A program made the translations under genes and the position numbers. Of a stretch of 64,000 nt of DNA, positions 1-6,911 are shown one piece after another (position 1 is the first letter of the stretch; every line of letters begins with the position of its first letter). The DNA is from Aeromicrobium sp. Root344 (GTDB taxonomy: Bacteria > Actinomycetota > Actinomycetes > Propionibacteriales > Nocardioidaceae), in NCBI RefSeq assembly GCF_001425755.1, contig NZ_LMDH01000001.1, forward strand, positions 2,928,852 through 2,992,851, given 5' to 3'. The notes below the pieces were generated by a model. The model was not told the DNA's origin. It did not search any database and worked only from the letters and a program-made list of their open reading frames with translations.

Positions 1-248
1 GCAAGGTCAATCCCGACAAGGTCAACGAGCGGACGTTCGCCCGCTACCTCGACGAGCCCGACATGGAGGACGTCGACCTGTTCTGGCGCACGTCGGGGGA
101 GCAGCGCACCAGCAACTTCCTGCTGTGGCAGTCGGCCTACGCCGAGATGGTGTTCTCCGACATCGCGTGGCCCGATGTCGATCGCCGCGCCCTGTGGGCC
201 GCGATCGAGGAGTACGCCGCCCGCAACCGCCGCTACGGCTCGGCGTGA
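1..248 (+). CDS. uppS: isoprenyl (undecaprenyl) diphosphate synthase, C-terminal part
   Basis: The last 81 codons of a cis-prenyltransferase are present, read in the frame that begins at base 3; the rest lies outside the window. The motif [15 protein letters not shown], followed by SAYAEM and a C-terminal RNRRYG, is the conserved end of UppS-type enzymes, which condense isopentenyl diphosphate into the polyprenyl diphosphate carrier used for cell wall synthesis. The protein is cytoplasmic or membrane-peripheral. Family assignment is strong; the chain length of the product cannot be judged from this fragment. Confidence 0.9.
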   Translation, partial: KVNPDKVNERTFARYLDEPDMEDVDLFWRTSGEQRTSNFLLWQSAYAEMVFSDIAWPDVDRRALWAAIEEYAARNRRYGSA

Positions 249-268
249 GCACGGGCGTGCAGCACCGA

Positions 269-274
269 TAGGCT
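269..274 (+). promoter_or_regulatory. -10 hexamer TAGGCT of a leaderless promoter
   Basis: TAGGCT lies 7 nt before the ATG at 282. This TAnnnT-plus-6/7-nt layout recurs before many genes in the window and implies a transcript that starts at or very near the start codon. It decides between a GTG at 276, which would leave no room for a transcription start, and the ATG at 282. Confidence 0.55.
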
Positions 275-281
275 GGTGCAT

Positions 282-1064
282 ATGCGCATTGCCAGGTTCG
301 CGGGGGACGACGATCCCCGCTTCGGAGTCATCGGGGACGACAACGGCGTCCCCACCATCGCGGTCCTGAACGGCGATCCTCTCTACGCTGGGCTCAACCT
401 CAGCGGCCAGAAGATCCCCCTCGCGGACGTACGCCTTCTGGCGCCGGTGATCCCGCGCAGCAAGGTCGTCTGCGTCGGCAAGAACTACGCCAAGCACGCG
501 GCCGAGATGGGTGGCGAGGTGCCCGAGGAGCCGCTGATCTTCCTCAAGCCCAACACCAGCGTCATCGGGCCCGGCGAGCCGATCTTCTATCCCGACCAGA
601 GCGACAACGTGCACTTCGAGGGCGAGCTCGCCGTCGTGATCGGCCGGATCTGCCGCGACATCTCCGCCGAGGACGCCGCCAAGGTGATCTTCGGCTACAC
701 GATCGGCAACGACGTCACGGCGCGCGACCTGCAGGCCAAGGACGGGCAGTGGACCCGGGCCAAGGGCTTCGACACGTTCTGCCCGCTCGGGCCGTGGATC
801 GAGACCGATTTCGACCCGTCCAAGGTCCAGGTCACGACCCGGCTCGGCGACGACGTCAAGCAGGACGGCAACACCTCCGACATGGTGTTCACCGTGCCGG
901 CGATCATCGAGTACGTGTCGTCCTTCATGACGCTGCTGCCCGGCGACGTGATCCTGACCGGCACCCCCGACGGTGTCGGCCCCATGGAGGTCGGTGACGA
1001 GGTCAGCGTGACCATCGAGGGCATCGGCACCCTGACCAACTCGGTGGTGAGCCGCAATGACTGA
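282..1064 (+). CDS. fumarylacetoacetate hydrolase family protein
   Basis: A 260-residue protein of the FAH superfamily (2-hydroxyhepta-2,4-diene-1,7-dioate isomerase / acylpyruvase type). [10 protein letters not shown] near residue 65 opens the fold, and [11 protein letters not shown] near residue 110 carries the paired metal-binding glutamates. DVTARDLQ near residue 150 supplies the aspartate ligand. These enzymes cleave or isomerise dicarbonyl acids in aromatic degradation or clear oxaloacetate-like metabolites; the substrate cannot be told here. Start chosen at ATG 282 because of the -10 hexamer at 269-274. The gene overlaps gltX by 8 nt. That pairing is, to my knowledge, common in actinobacteria. 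Confidence 0.88.
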   Translation: MRIARFAGDDDPRFGVIGDDNGVPTIAVLNGDPLYAGLNLSGQKIPLADVRLLAPVIPRSKVVCVGKNYAKHAAEMGGEVPEEPLIFLKPNTSVIGPGEPIFYPDQSDNVHFEGELAVVIGRICRDISAEDAAKVIFGYTIGNDVTARDLQAKDGQWTRAKGFDTFCPLGPWIETDFDPSKVQVTTRLGDDVKQDGNTSDMVFTVPAIIEYVSSFMTLLPGDVILTGTPDGVGPMEVGDEVSVTIEGIGTLTNSVVSRND

Positions 1065-2547
1065 TCGCCCTGTCGTCGCCAGGTTCTGTCCCAGTCCGAC
1101 CGGCAACCCGCACGTCGGCATGGCCCGCACGGCGTTGTTCAGCTGGGCGTTCGCCCGTCATCACGGCGGGAAGTTCGTGTTCCGCATCGAGGACACCGAC
1201 ACGTCACGAGACAACGAGGAGTCCTACCAGCTCCTGATCGACGTCATGCGCTGGCTCGGCCTCGACTGGGACGAGGGACCCGAGGTCGGTGGCCCTCATG
1301 GTCCCTATCGCCAGTCCGAGCGCATGGACATCTATGCCGATGTCGCCCAACAGCTGCTCGACGCGGGTTTCGCCTACAAGGCGTACGACACCGCCGAGGA
1401 GCTCGAGGAGCGCCGCAACGCGGCTCGCGCTGCCGGCAAGCCCAGCGGCTACGACGGCCTGCACCGCAACCTCACGGCCGAGCAGGTCGCGGCCTACGAG
1501 GCGGAGGGTCGCGAGCCGGTCATTCGGTTCAAGATGCCGGAGCGCACCTACACGTTCCACGACCTCGTGCGCGGCGAGATCACCTTCGACTCGGCCAACG
1601 TGCAGGACTACGTCCTCGTACGCGCCAACGGCCAGCCGCTCTACACCCTGACCAACCCCACCGACGACGCCATGATGGGCATCACCCACGTGCTGCGCGG
1701 TGAGGACCTGCTGAGCTCGACGCCGCGGCAGATCGCGCTCTACGAGGCGTTCGCCGAGATCGGCATCGGTGGCGGGTTCACGCCCGAGTTCGGCCACCTG
1801 CCGTTCGTCATGGGCGAGGGCAACCGCAAGCTGTCCAAGCGCGACCCCGAGTCCAACCTGCTCGACTACAAGCCCAAGGGCTTCCTGCCCGAGGGCCTGC
1901 TCAACTACATGGCGTTGCTGGGCTGGTCGATCGCCGAGGACCGGGACATCTTCACGATCCCCGAGATGGTCGAGGCGTTCGAGATCGGCCGGGTCAACCC
2001 CAACCCCGCGCGGTTCGACATCAAGAAGTGCGAGGCGATCAACGGCTCTCACGTTCGCCTGCTGTCGCCGGAGGACCTGCGCACGCGCCTGGTGCCCTAC
2101 TTCCAGGCAGCCGGCCTGATCGATGACGAGCCGTCGACGATTCAGCTCGGCCTGCTGAGTGCCGCGGCGCCGCTGGTGCACGAGCGCATGACGTTGCTCA
2201 CGGAGGCCGTGGACATGCTGCGATTCCTCTTCGTCTCCGACGAGGAGTTCGCGATCGACGAGGCCGACGCCGCCAAGAACCTCGACGAAGCGGGCCTCGA
2301 AGTCGTGCGCGCGGCACGTGACGCGCTCGATGCGATCCCCGCCGGACGCGCCGAGTGGACGACGGCAACGATCGAGGGCGCCCTGCGTACGACCTTGATC
2401 GACGGACTGGGACTCAAGCCGCGACTGGCCTTCGGGCCCGTACGCGTTGCGGTCACAGGGAGTCGGATCTCGCCGCCGCTGTTCGAGTCGCTGGAGCTGC
2501 TCGGTCACCGCAAGACGATCGAGCGACTGGACTCGGCATTGGGGTGA
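1057..2547 (+). CDS. gltX: glutamyl-tRNA synthetase
   Basis: A 496-residue class I aminoacyl-tRNA synthetase that charges tRNA-Glu. The N-terminal [19 protein letters not shown] contains the HIGH-like signature as HVGM, and GNRKLSKRD near residue 255 is the KMSKS-type loop. FRIEDTD near residue 48 is typical of GluRS. Length is normal for bacterial GluRS. In organisms without GlnRS the enzyme also mischarges tRNA-Gln for GatCAB amidation; whether it does so here is not shown by the sequence. It overlaps the upstream gene by 8 nt and is followed by tRNA-Gln and tRNA-Glu, its likely substrates. Confidence 0.97.
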   Translation: MTDRPVVARFCPSPTGNPHVGMARTALFSWAFARHHGGKFVFRIEDTDTSRDNEESYQLLIDVMRWLGLDWDEGPEVGGPHGPYRQSERMDIYADVAQQLLDAGFAYKAYDTAEELEERRNAARAAGKPSGYDGLHRNLTAEQVAAYEAEGREPVIRFKMPERTYTFHDLVRGEITFDSANVQDYVLVRANGQPLYTLTNPTDDAMMGITHVLRGEDLLSSTPRQIALYEAFAEIGIGGGFTPEFGHLPFVMGEGNRKLSKRDPESNLLDYKPKGFLPEGLLNYMALLGWSIAEDRDIFTIPEMVEAFEIGRVNPNPARFDIKKCEAINGSHVRLLSPEDLRTRLVPYFQAAGLIDDEPSTIQLGLLSAAAPLVHERMTLLTEAVDMLRFLFVSDEEFAIDEADAAKNLDEAGLEVVRAARDALDAIPAGRAEWTTATIEGALRTTLIDGLGLKPRLAFGPVRVAVTGSRISPPLFESLELLGHRKTIERLDSALG

Positions 2548-2616
2548 TCCCGGTTTGGGCGCGGGACGTGCGGTCGGGTAAAGTGTGACCTCGGCTCGGA
2601 CCCCGTCCGAAGCCAT

Positions 2617-2688
2617 TGGGATATGGTGTAATTGGCAACACAGCGGTTTCTGGTACCGCCATTCTAGGTTCGAGTCCTAGTATCCCAG
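2617..2688 (+). tRNA. tRNA-Gln (CTG)
   Basis: A 72-nt cloverleaf. The acceptor arms TGGGATA (2617-2623) and TATCCCA (2681-2687) pair fully and the discriminator is G2688. The anticodon stem GCGGT/ACCGC encloses TTCTGGT, giving anticodon CTG for codon CAG. The T-arm has the usual GTTCGAGTC. CCA is not encoded. It lies directly downstream of gltX. Confidence 0.95.
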
Positions 2689-2754
2689 CGAAACCCTCCG
2701 AGCAGCTCCCGAGCACGCTTTGGTAGGGTTTTGTGCGGTCGCAAGACCACCCAT

Positions 2755-2827
2755 GGCCCCGTTGTGTAGCGGCCTAGCACGCCGCCCTCTCAAGGCGGTA
2801 GCGCGGGTTCGAATCCCGTCGGGGCTA
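2755..2827 (+). tRNA. tRNA-Glu (CTC)
   Basis: A 73-nt cloverleaf with acceptor GGCCCCG (2755-2761) pairing CGGGGCT, including a G:U first pair. The anticodon loop CTCTCAA gives anticodon CTC for GAG. The T-loop is TTCGAAT and the discriminator is A2827. A CCA end is encoded at 2828-2830. Anchoring the acceptor one base further right would create mismatches, so 2755 is the supported start. Confidence 0.95.
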
Positions 2828-2838
2828 CCATGGAAAGA

Positions 2839-2878
2839 GACCCCCTGACCAGCAGAGATGCCGGTCAGGGGGTCTTCT
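2839..2878 (+). terminator. intrinsic-type terminator after tRNA-Glu
   Basis: A perfect 12-bp inverted repeat (GACCCCCTGACC at 2839-2850 and its complement at 2863-2874) with a 12-nt loop, followed by TTCT. It sits 9 nt after the encoded CCA and closes the gltX/tRNA transcription region before the oppositely oriented island. Confidence 0.75.
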
Positions 2879-2897
2879 CATCCCGCCCAACGGGTGC

Positions 2898-3368
2898 TCA
2901 AGCGGACATGTTGGTGTCGGCCCATGCGGCTTTGGCGCCGCTCTCACCGATCCGGACCACTTGAACGGTTGTGCCCGCCGCGGCGACCACGGCCAGAACG
3001 GCGAGAACCATCGGGATCGAACCGTGCACGGGTCGTCTGCCTCGTCCTCGTCGATGAGCCGCATAGTTGGCGGAGGCCACGATCGCCAAGCCGAGCATCC
3101 ATGGCAGCAGTCCACCCGCGAGTTCGGTGTGCCTTTCCACAAGTGCTGAGTGGGCGACGTGTCGTTCGAGTGTCTCGCCGGTGGAGGTCGACAGGGGAAC
3201 CAGTGCCAGTCCGACGAGGCTGAGACCCATCGGCAGCGGGCCCGACCATGCTCGGAATCGTGGCCACAACGCGGCGAGGAGAACGGTCAACGCGGCCAGG
3301 GGAACTACGACGACTGTCGCATGCACGATCAGGGGATGCAGTGGCAGACCGTGGAAGTCGTTCGGCAT
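2898..3368 (-). CDS. DUF2231 membrane protein
   Basis: A 156-residue integral membrane protein with the DUF2231 signature FHGLPLHPLIVHATVV at residues 5-20. Four hydrophobic segments follow, at about 12-35, 42-60, 85-105 and 118-138. The histidines in LHPLIVHATV could bind metal or haem; the function of the family is not established. The ATG at 3368 overlaps the stop of a 12-codon leaderless ORF (TGATG), so translation is probably coupled to it. Transcription is expected from the TCAGG-repeat promoter at 3414-3445. That makes it the most distal gene of the two-component island. Confidence 0.82.
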   Translation of the reverse strand: MPNDFHGLPLHPLIVHATVVVVPLAALTVLLAALWPRFRAWSGPLPMGLSLVGLALVPLSTSTGETLERHVAHSALVERHTELAGGLLPWMLGLAIVASANYAAHRRGRGRRPVHGSIPMVLAVLAVVAAAGTTVQVVRIGESGAKAAWADTNMSA

Positions 3369-3406
3369 CAGACGTCCTTGGGGTCGGGAGTGATGTTCAG
3401 CGGCAT
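3368..3406 (-). CDS. 12-residue leaderless leader ORF, coupled to DUF2231 gene
   Basis: Reading MPLNITPDPKDV, this ORF begins 7 nt after the -10 hexamer TAGGTT (3414-3419), so its ATG is the probable first codon of a leaderless mRNA. Its TGA shares a base with the ATG of the DUF2231 gene. I see no homology to known proteins. It may exist to bring ribosomes onto the downstream start, which lacks a clear Shine-Dalgarno sequence; a regulatory leader peptide is the alternative. Confidence 0.5.
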   Translation of the reverse strand: MPLNITPDPKDV

Positions 3407-3413
3407 GCGAGGG

Positions 3414-3445
3414 AACCTACTGATGGATGCCTGATCGCAACCTGA
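3414..3445 (-). promoter_or_regulatory. response-regulator direct repeat and -10, promoter of DUF2231 operon (site A)
   Basis: On the minus strand TCAGGTTGCGATCAGG (3445-3430) is followed after exactly 10 nt by TAGGTT (3419-3414), then 7 nt to ATG 3406. The two TCAGG half-sites are 11 bp apart, one helical turn, as for OmpR/PhoB-family dimers. There is no recognisable -35 hexamer; the repeat occupies its place. Confidence 0.7.
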
Positions 3446-3475
3446 ACGGCGACCGCTCGCCCGCGGCAATCGGAT

Positions 3476-3616
3476 TCAACGCCATTGGCGAAACGCCTGA
3501 ACGCAGATCAGCACGCACAGCAGGGCGGCGCTGAGCAGGAGGTCGCGACGCACCCGTCGGCTCGCGCCAAAGCGTCGGCGAGCACAGTTCCCGGGTCGTG
3601 GGGCGCTGGCTTTCAC
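3476..3616 (-). CDS. 46-residue single-span membrane protein
   Basis: A small gene starting at GTG 3616, 6 nt after the -10 hexamer CATCGT of promoter site B, so probably leaderless. The product begins MKASAPRPGNCARRR, has an Arg-rich stretch to about residue 24, then one hydrophobic helix DLLLSAALLCVLICVQAF (25-42) and ends RQWR. The positive-inside rule places the N-terminus in the cytoplasm. I recognise no family. The evidence that it is real is the exact fit of the GTG to a regulated promoter shared with five other genes and the clean transmembrane segment. It may be a regulator or subunit of a neighbouring membrane protein. Confidence 0.6.
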   Translation of the reverse strand: MKASAPRPGNCARRRFGASRRVRRDLLLSAALLCVLICVQAFRQWR

Positions 3617-3622
3617 GCTTCC

Positions 3623-3654
3623 ACGATGCGGGCCGAGACCTGCATGCAACCTGA
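3623..3654 (-). promoter_or_regulatory. response-regulator direct repeat and -10, promoter of the 46-aa gene (site B)
   Basis: Minus strand TCAGGTTGCATGCAGG (3654-3639), 10 nt, CATCGT (3628-3623), 6 nt, GTG 3616. The same -10 hexamer occurs at site D. The site lies downstream of the ZIP gene stop, in a gap that would otherwise look empty. Confidence 0.65.
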
Positions 3655-3688
3655 TCAGCGAAGAGGTGACCAGGGCGCCCTTGGCCTT

Positions 3689-4564
3689 CTAGACGCCTCC
3701 AGCGATCACGATGCCGTCGGTGATGAAGCCCGCGAGGATGCCGAGCAGCAGGCCGATCGCCACCAGGTCGGCACGCTTGGCCTTGGCAACGACGCCGAGC
3801 AGCTGGGCGATGACATAGACGATCGAGCCGGCGGCCAAGGTGAGGAATGCGACGCTGACCGGCTCTGAGGTGAAGCTGTGCCCGATGCCCGCGCCGAGGA
3901 ACGTGGGCCCCCCGCCGATGGCACCCATCGTCACCAGGAATCGCCAGCTGGGCATCTGAGCCTGACCATCCTCATCGAGGTCGCCCGCGAGCGGCGCGAC
4001 AATGCCGAATCCTTCGGTGGCGTTGTGGAGGGCGAACCCGATGACCAGCACAGTGGCAAGGGCGATCTCATCGCTGGCCGCGGCTTGGCCGATCGCGAGA
4101 CCCTCCGCGAAGTTGTGCAGTCCGATTCCGACCGCGATCATCAACGACAGTTGCTTGGCTGTTGACCACCGCACACCGGTCACTGGCGCCGTTCTCGTGT
4201 CAGCTTCCTGGAACGGGACGGGCGGCCGGCTGCCCCGGTCGGCGCGGGACGCCCGACTCGCGTGACGGTCGAAGGCGACCAGGCCGAGCAGTCCAAGGGA
4301 GAGTCCGCCGATGAACAAGGCGCCGTAGCCCACGATCGGGCCAGCGCTCCCATCTCCCTCGTGCACGGCGGTGAGGGCGCTGTCGATCGGCTCCCATGCC
4401 GCCGACATGACATCCCAGAAGAGAAAGAGAAGGACACCCACCGCCGATGCGCTCAGTGTGACGCGGAGCTGCGGGGCAGGGCGCTTGAGCCTACCGATGG
4501 GGAGGCCGATGACGATCGCGCCGCCTGCGATCAAGCCAAGCAGCAGGGTGGTGGACAGAGCCAT
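3689..4564 (-). CDS. ZIP-family metal transporter
   Basis: A 291-residue membrane protein with about eight hydrophobic segments. The two metal-binding helices carry HNFAEGLAIG (near residue 150) and HNATEGFGI (near residue 183), the HN..E/H...EG signatures of ZIP transporters that move zinc, iron or manganese across the cytoplasmic membrane. A hydrophilic loop rich in Arg and Asp lies at about residues 100-125. The ribosome-binding site AGGAGG lies 5 nt before ATG 4564. It is downstream of and collinear with the first COG4705 gene. A hairpin lies between them, and no TCAGG repeat precedes this gene, so its expression may partly be independent. Confidence 0.88.
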   Translation of the reverse strand: MALSTTLLLGLIAGGAIVIGLPIGRLKRPAPQLRVTLSASAVGVLLFLFWDVMSAAWEPIDSALTAVHEGDGSAGPIVGYGALFIGGLSLGLLGLVAFDRHASRASRADRGSRPPVPFQEADTRTAPVTGVRWSTAKQLSLMIAVGIGLHNFAEGLAIGQAAASDEIALATVLVIGFALHNATEGFGIVAPLAGDLDEDGQAQMPSWRFLVTMGAIGGGPTFLGAGIGHSFTSEPVSVAFLTLAAGSIVYVIAQLLGVVAKAKRADLVAIGLLLGILAGFITDGIVIAGGV

Positions 4565-4664
4565 GCGTTCCTCCTGGGACGTGTGCGCGGGTAAGCCTCA
4601 CCTATGCGTGTCGTCAGGGCAAATCCGGGGAGGCGCCGGGGGCGTCCCAGCTGCGGCCACCAGA

Positions 4665-4682
4665 CTCAGCCGGGGGGCTGAG
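4665..4682 (-). terminator. hairpin between COG4705 gene and ZIP gene
   Basis: A perfect 7-bp stem (CTCAGCC/GGCTGAG) with a 4-nt loop begins 7 nt beyond the stop of the COG4705 gene on its transcript. No T-run follows, so it may be a weak terminator or a processing or stability hairpin. Confidence 0.4.
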
Positions 4683-4688
4683 GAACGC

Positions 4689-5486
4689 CTACACCGCGTC
4701 GAGCTCGTCCTCCGGAAGTTCGGCGTCCCGGACGGAGCCGTGCGCACCCTCGGTGTCGCTGTGGGCGAGAGCGACGTACGTGACCAGGACGGCGAAGATC
4801 AGCAGCGCCAATCCTGTGACGGTCCCGTCACCCCAGCCGAGTCCGCCTGCGGCGCGCGACTTGCCGAGCCAGTCGGCGACCGACGCCCCGAGCGGGCGAG
4901 TCAGCACGTAGGCCGCCCAGAAGGTCGCGGTGGCGTCGAGGCCGACTCGCCACAAGGCCAACGGTACGAGGATGAGGATCCCGAACAGCACGATCGACCA
5001 TGCGAACCCGAGGCCCATCTCGATGGCGGTCGCGTCGCCGACCGCCGTACCCAGACCGAAGGTCAGCAGTACGGCACCCCAGTAGAAGCGTTCGCGGCGA
5101 CCGGTGGTGATCGAGTGCACCGAGAGCGTGCCCTCGCTGGCCTTCCACCAGGCGAGGAGCCCGCACAACAGGACGAAGTAGATCGCGGAGTCAACGGCGT
5201 ACGGTGTGCCGAGCGCCACGTGCGGACCGTCGGCGATCATCGTGCCGAACAGAGCCACGCTCAGAACCGTGGTCCAGTAGCGCACGGGGTGGTACGTCTC
5301 GGCTCTCAGCTGCAGCCACAGGATCACGAAGAATCCGCCGATCCCGATCACGGCGGCCAACGGGATGCTGACGCTCCCGAGGAAATCGGATCCTGCCTCA
5401 CCCATCCCAGTGGTCAGCAGCTTGATGATCCAGAAGAGGAGGAAGACCTCGGGGACCTTGGGCGCGCGGAAGGCTCGTGTGGGCAC
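4689..5486 (-). CDS. COG4705-type membrane protein, copy 1
   Basis: A 265-residue polytopic protein with about eight membrane segments. KVPEVFLLFWIIKLLTTGMG at residues 10-29 leads to GEAGSDFL, GTAVGD lies near residue 150 and FWAAYVLTRPLGAS near 190. The same motifs appear in copy 2 (6912-7742). The acidic and Arg residues inside hydrophobic segments suggest transport or ion sensing; no function is established for the family as far as I know. The GTG start at 5486 is 8 nt after the -10 of promoter site C. A charged C-terminal tail ends EDELDAV. Confidence 0.8.
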   Translation of the reverse strand: MPTRAFRAPKVPEVFLLFWIIKLLTTGMGEAGSDFLGSVSIPLAAVIGIGGFFVILWLQLRAETYHPVRYWTTVLSVALFGTMIADGPHVALGTPYAVDSAIYFVLLCGLLAWWKASEGTLSVHSITTGRRERFYWGAVLLTFGLGTAVGDATAIEMGLGFAWSIVLFGILILVPLALWRVGLDATATFWAAYVLTRPLGASVADWLGKSRAAGGLGWGDGTVTGLALLIFAVLVTYVALAHSDTEGAHGSVRDAELPEDELDAV

Positions 5487-5494
5487 GTGACAGG

Positions 5495-5526
5495 ACGCTA
5501 GGCCGCGGCACCTGATTGAAACCTGA
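5495..5526 (-). promoter_or_regulatory. response-regulator direct repeat and -10, promoter of COG4705 copy 1 (site C)
   Basis: Minus strand TCAGGTTTCAATCAGG (5526-5511), 10 nt, TAGCGT (5500-5495), 8 nt, GTG 5486. The repeat begins 3 bp after the DedA stop codon, so the two genes are packed around the operator. Confidence 0.72.
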
Positions 5527-5529
5527 CCA

Positions 5530-6147
5530 TCAGGTGCGCACGGGACGCGCGCGTCGGTTGCGTGCGTACGCGACGCTGGCAGGTACGACTGACAGTGCGG
5601 CGAGCCCGATGGTGATGAGCTCGATGTTTGCGGCGACGAAGGCTATTCCGCCGAACAGGTGGCCGACGGTCACGATCGAGACCGACCACGCGGCGCCGCC
5701 CACCACGTTGTAGACGCTGAAGCGACGGCGGGGCATGCGCGCGATCCCGGCGACAGCGGGAACGAATGTCCGGACGACGGGGACGAATCGCGCCAGAACC
5801 ACCGCGCCCGAGCCGTGGTGGTCGAAGAACTCGCTCGCGCGGTCCGCGTTGGCTTGTGAGAAGAGTCGCGAGCTCGGACGCGAGAACAGCCGCGGCCCGA
5901 GTCGCCGCCCGATCGAGTAGCCGAGCTGGTCGCCGGCCACGGCAGCCACCAAGACACCGAGCGCGAGCAGCCATATGGGGACAGCGATGACGTGCGAAGC
6001 GACGAGGGCGCCGGCAAGGAACAACAACGAGTCTCCCGGCAGGAAGAACCCGACGAGCAGTCCGCTTTCGGCGAAGACGACGGCCATGATCAGCAGCAGC
6101 GCAGCCGGACCGAGCGAGTACAGCAGCGGGGTCAGGACAACGATCAT
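5530..6147 (-). CDS. DedA-family membrane protein
   Basis: A 205-residue DedA/VTT-domain protein. The re-entrant region contains ESGLLVGFFLPGDSLLFLAG at residues 27-46 with the conserved Glu and PGDS. The second signature FVPVVRTFVPAVAGIARMP lies near residue 120 with its essential Arg. DedA proteins have recently been assigned as undecaprenyl-phosphate flippases that recycle the lipid carrier; that role is inferred here by homology. ATG 6147 overlaps the stop of the PAP2 gene (ATGA) and also lies 6 nt after the -10 of internal promoter site D. The gene can therefore be made both from the upstream operon and from its own promoter. Confidence 0.88.
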   Translation of the reverse strand: MIVVLTPLLYSLGPAALLLIMAVVFAESGLLVGFFLPGDSLLFLAGALVASHVIAVPIWLLALGVLVAAVAGDQLGYSIGRRLGPRLFSRPSSRLFSQANADRASEFFDHHGSGAVVLARFVPVVRTFVPAVAGIARMPRRRFSVYNVVGGAAWSVSIVTVGHLFGGIAFVAANIELITIGLAALSVVPASVAYARNRRARPVRT

Positions 6148-6845
6148 GGCTTCACGATGGGCGCGGGAACCTGATCGTCGCCTGATCGGACGGTGCGGGC
6201 CGAGGAACGCCGCCAGATGGTGCTCGCGAGTCCGACCATCGCCAGAATCGCGATCGCGAGGAGCCAGGAGGCGATGACGTCGCTTGCCCAGTGATAGCCC
6301 AGGTAGACGCGGCTCGAGCCGATCCCGATCGCCAGCAGGGTGAGAGCGCCCGTGGCAGCGATGCGCCGACCACGATCGTGCATCAACGGGAGGAGCAACA
6401 TGGCGACCAGCCCGAGGAACACGGCGGAGTTGAGGGTGTGACCCGATGGGAAGGAGTAGGTGCGGTCGACAGCCCCGAGCCGGATCGCTGGGCCGGGCCG
6501 GTCCCGCGCGACGAGTTGCTTGACTCCGAGCGTGAGGCATGCGGACACGCCCATGGCGGCTGCGGCGCACATCGCGAAGAAGGGTCCGCGCCGCTCGAGC
6601 AGGGCGATGATCAGCAGCAACGCCAATGCCCCGACGACGGCTTCGCTGCCGATCAGGGTCAGCAGCTTTGCTGCGGCAGTCAGTGGACCTGACCGCGCGG
6701 CGATCGCGTCAGCCGCGACATGTGGGTCAATCGCCGCAGAGACCCCGTCGTGCTCGTGGGCGGAGTCGGCGAGCACGAGCACCCCGGCGATCGAACCTGC
6801 GACCACGGCCGTGGTCAGGGCCGTGAGTCGAGCCGGTGCGTACAT
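6144..6845 (-). CDS. PAP2-family phosphatase (undecaprenyl-diphosphatase type)
   Basis: A 233-residue membrane phosphatase with the complete PAP2 triad: KQLVARDRP near residue 109, PSGHT near 133, and SRVYLGYHWASDV near 183. Five to six membrane helices are visible. Such enzymes (PgpB/BcrC-like) remove phosphate from undecaprenyl diphosphate or phosphatidylglycerol phosphate at the outer face of the membrane. It lies between COG4705 copy 2 and DedA; with DedA it would form a recycle-and-flip pair for the lipid carrier. The GGAGG ribosome-binding site at 6852-6856 is inside a strong hairpin (see 6848-6900). Confidence 0.88.
   Translation of the reverse strand: MYAPARLTALTTAVVAGSIAGVLVLADSAHEHDGVSAAIDPHVAADAIAARSGPLTAAAKLLTLIGSEAVVGALALLLIIALLERRGPFFAMCAAAAMGVSACLTLGVKQLVARDRPGPAIRLGAVDRTYSFPSGHTLNSAVFLGLVAMLLLPLMHDRGRRIAATGALTLLAIGIGSSRVYLGYHWASDVIASWLLAIAILAMVGLASTIWRRSSARTVRSGDDQVPAPIVKP
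6154..6185 (-). promoter_or_regulatory. response-regulator direct repeat and -10 inside PAP2 gene, promoter of DedA (site D)
   Basis: Minus strand TCAGGCGACGATCAGG (6185-6170), 10 nt, CATCGT (6159-6154), 6 nt, ATG 6147. The repeat is embedded in the last codons of the PAP2 reading frame, so it has been kept in a coding sequence. Confidence 0.7.
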
Positions 6846-6847
6846 GT

Positions 6848-6900
6848 GGGGCCTCCAGTGGAGGCCCCGCCCAGACCAACGGGGGCGGCCTGGGCGGGGC
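6848..6900 (-). promoter_or_regulatory. two overlapping hairpins covering the PAP2 ribosome-binding site
   Basis: Hairpin 1 pairs 6890-6900 with 6864-6874 (11 bp). Hairpin 2 pairs 6860-6868 with 6848-6856 (9 bp, 3-nt loop). They share 6864-6868 and so exclude each other. Hairpin 2 holds the GGAGG ribosome-binding site of the PAP2 gene. The arrangement could be a terminator, a translational brake or a switch between COG4705 copy 2 and PAP2; there is no T-run. Confidence 0.5.
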
Positions 6901-6911
6901 AGTTCGGATGG

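Noticed and set aside
1204..2616. A 470-codon open frame antisense to gltX
   Set aside because: Composition is Arg/Gly/Ala/Val-rich with no motif; it is the codon-position shadow of a high-GC gene whose sense protein is certain.
2755..2830. tRNA-Glu end as an integration site of a mobile island
   Set aside because: No integrase, no duplicated tRNA end and no transposase in the following 19 kb.
3417..3616. Possible frameshift in the small gene between ZIP and DUF2231
   Set aside because: A first reading seemed to put the hydrophobic helix out of frame with the GTG; re-checking base by base shows they are in the same frame, so no frameshift is needed.
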